Assembly: GCA_963785425.1 (NCBI GenBank)
Contig: CAWAVG010000004.1
Location: 1,054,001 to 1,118,000, forward strand
DNA from: RYN-133 sp963785425
Lineage (GTDB): Bacteria > Actinomycetota > Actinomycetes > Mycobacteriales > Jatrophihabitantaceae
Reading direction: 5' to 3'
Length of the DNA: 64,000 bases
Positions 62,957 to 64,000 of this stretch are shown here, one piece after another. Position 1 is the first letter of the stretch. Each line of letters starts with the position of its first letter. The notes beneath the pieces were generated by a model that ran no database searches, was not told the origin of the DNA, and was given only the letters and a program-made list of their open reading frames with translations. The translations under genes and the position numbers were made by a program.

Positions 62957-64000
62957 CTAGCGGAAGTCGCGCGATTTGGTGCGCAGTCCGAGGTTGAGCT
63001 TCTCGATGCGCTCGGCGACGACGTTGATCACGCCGTCCACCGTGTGTTCGAGCATGCCGCGGATCATGAGTCCGCCCGACTCGCGCGCGACGCGGCGGTA
63101 CTTCTGCCACACCACCTCGTCGACGATCACGTTCGTCAGGCCGGTCTCGTCCTCGAGGTTGAGGAAGGTGACCCCGCGCGCGGTCGCCGGACGCTGCCGG
63201 TGGGTGACGACGCCGCCGATCAGCACCCGGGTGTGATTGGGGATGGTGCGCAGTTTCTCGTGCGCGAGGATGCCGAGCGCATCGAGGCGCGGACGGATCA
63301 GCGCGGTCGGGTAGTAGTCGGGCGTGATGCCGGTGGCCCACATGTCGGCGATCAGCTGTTCGGGTTCGGTCATCGCGGGGATGCCTGCCGGCGGCGACTC
63401 GTCGAAGGCCGCGATGTCGAGTTGCCCGGGACGGGCGGTGGCAGCGGCGCCGGCGCTCCACAGCGCATCGCGGCGCGGCAGATCAAGGCAGTCGAAGGCA
63501 CCGGCGGTGGCCAGCGCCTCGACCTGGTCGGCGGACAGCCCGACGCGGCGCGCGAGGTCGGCCATCGAGGTGAACTGCCCGTCGCGTTCGCGCGAGGCGA
63601 CGATCGCCTCGGCCAGCTCGGTGCCGATCGAACGCACCGAGGAGAGCCCGAGCCGCACTGCAGGTTGCGCGATGTCGACACAGGCGCACTGCACCTTTCC
63701 CGCGCCGGGTTCGAGCGATGCACCAGCCGACGACAGCGACAGCGACGGCTTGCGCACCTCGACGCCGTGCCGTTTCGCGTCGTGCACGAGTGACTGCGGC
63801 GAGTAGAAGCCCATCGGCTGGGCATTGAGCAGTGCGGCGCAGAACGCGGCGGGATAGTGCCGCTTGAGCCAGGACGACGCATAGACCAGCAACGCGAAGC
63901 TGATGGAGTGTGATTCGGCGAATCCGAACGCGGCGAACGCCTTGATCTTCTCGTAGATCTCGTCGGCGATCTCGCCGGTGATGCCGTTGGCCTTCATGCC
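62957..64000 (-). CDS. dnaE2: Error-prone DNA polymerase DnaE2, C-terminal part (5' end off window)
   Basis: The last 348 or so residues of a DnaE-type polymerase. Visible are the fingers-end region IYEKIKAFAAFGFAESHSISFALLVYASSWLKRHYPAAFCAALLNAQPMGFYSPQSLVHDAKRHGV, a helix-hairpin-helix (LARRVGLSADQVEALATAGAFD), and an OB domain with VLIGGVVTHRQRPATARGVTFLNLEDETGLTNVIV. The C-terminus LNLGLRTKSRDFR is characteristic of DnaE2 (ImuC), the SOS-mutagenesis polymerase that works with ImuA/ImuB. The 'MGFYSPQSLVHDAKRHGV' stretch separates DnaE2 from DnaE1. The rest lies beyond the right edge. Confidence 0.92.
   Translation of the reverse strand, partial: GMKANGITGEIADEIYEKIKAFAAFGFAESHSISFALLVYASSWLKRHYPAAFCAALLNAQPMGFYSPQSLVHDAKRHGVEVRKPSLSLSSAGASLEPGAGKVQCACVDIAQPAVRLGLSSVRSIGTELAEAIVASRERDGQFTSMADLARRVGLSADQVEALATAGAFDCLDLPRRDALWSAGAAATARPGQLDIAAFDESPPAGIPAMTEPEQLIADMWATGITPDYYPTALIRPRLDALGILAHEKLRTIPNHTRVLIGGVVTHRQRPATARGVTFLNLEDETGLTNVIVDEVVWQKYRRVARESGGLMIRGMLEHTVDGVINVVAERIEKLNLGLRTKSRDFR

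Noticed and set aside
1..64000. tRNA, rRNA or known riboswitch
   Set aside because: No cloverleaf, rRNA core or riboswitch consensus was found by reading the intergenic gaps; covariance-model scans were not possible.

Overview
The window is high-GC DNA (strong G/C bias at third codon positions, many GTG/TTG starts, ATGA stop/start overlaps) from an actinobacterium. SepH (DUF3071), a DUF222/HNH '13E12' protein, acyl-CoA carboxylase epsilon subunits, LpdA-type reductase, DnaE2 and the divergent citrate synthase/pdxH pair all fit Actinomycetia. Micrococcales (Dermacoccaceae/Intrasporangiaceae-like) is my guess only. The ends cut an MFS transporter (left) and dnaE2 (right).

Layout. 0-20 kb: housekeeping and metabolism, with a SpoU-type RNA methyltransferase, a small AdoMetDC-like protein, a broken GGDEF/EAL gene, a heterodimeric ABC exporter, sepH, serC, a sugar-lactone oxidase, an M1 peptidase, a remnant LLM oxidoreductase, an alanine-racemase-fold enzyme, a secreted choice-of-anchor-P-like protein, citrate synthase, pdxH and an M20 amidohydrolase. 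20-38 kb: lpdA; an acyl-CoA catabolic block (biotin carboxylase/BCCP, LiuR-like MerR, acyl-CoA dehydrogenase, carboxylase beta and epsilon); a class III cyclase; maf; a second acyl-CoA dehydrogenase; an MTA phosphorylase; small membrane and secreted proteins; a 13E12/HNH gene beside a striking inverted-repeat array; a second carboxylase beta/epsilon pair; and birA. 38-45 kb: GGDEF/EAL protein, PH-domain protein, two polytopic glycosyltransferase-like proteins and an acyltransferase. 45-58 kb, minus strand: a type IV pilus cluster in the order pilB-pilT-pilC-pilA1-pilA2-pilM-pilN-pilO-pilV-pilW-pilX. 58-64 kb: CBS protein, GGDEF/EAL protein, alpha/beta hydrolase with divergent TetR, SDR, and the end of dnaE2.

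How the genes work together. The pilus cluster has its extension motor, retraction motor, platform, two major pilins and the PilMNO assembly proteins, but no secretin, as expected in a monoderm. Its three minor pilins carry large adhesin-like ectodomains once frames are restored: Ig-like and Cys-loop repeats on PilV, and six QxW/ricin-B-type repeats (two likely beta-trefoils) on PilX. Three membrane GGDEF/EAL proteins and a cAMP-type cyclase nearby suggest second-messenger control of surface behaviour.

Two features recur. First, many genes are interrupted by single-base frameshifts, nearly all behaving as one extra base, with the coding signal otherwise intact. They are concentrated in pilV/W/X and also hit metabolic genes, so sequence error must be excluded before calling decay. 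Second, several intergenic gaps, mostly between convergent genes, hold compound hairpins built from short repeated words (15.2, 22.1 and 62.9 kb, and the larger array at 34.4-34.65 kb).
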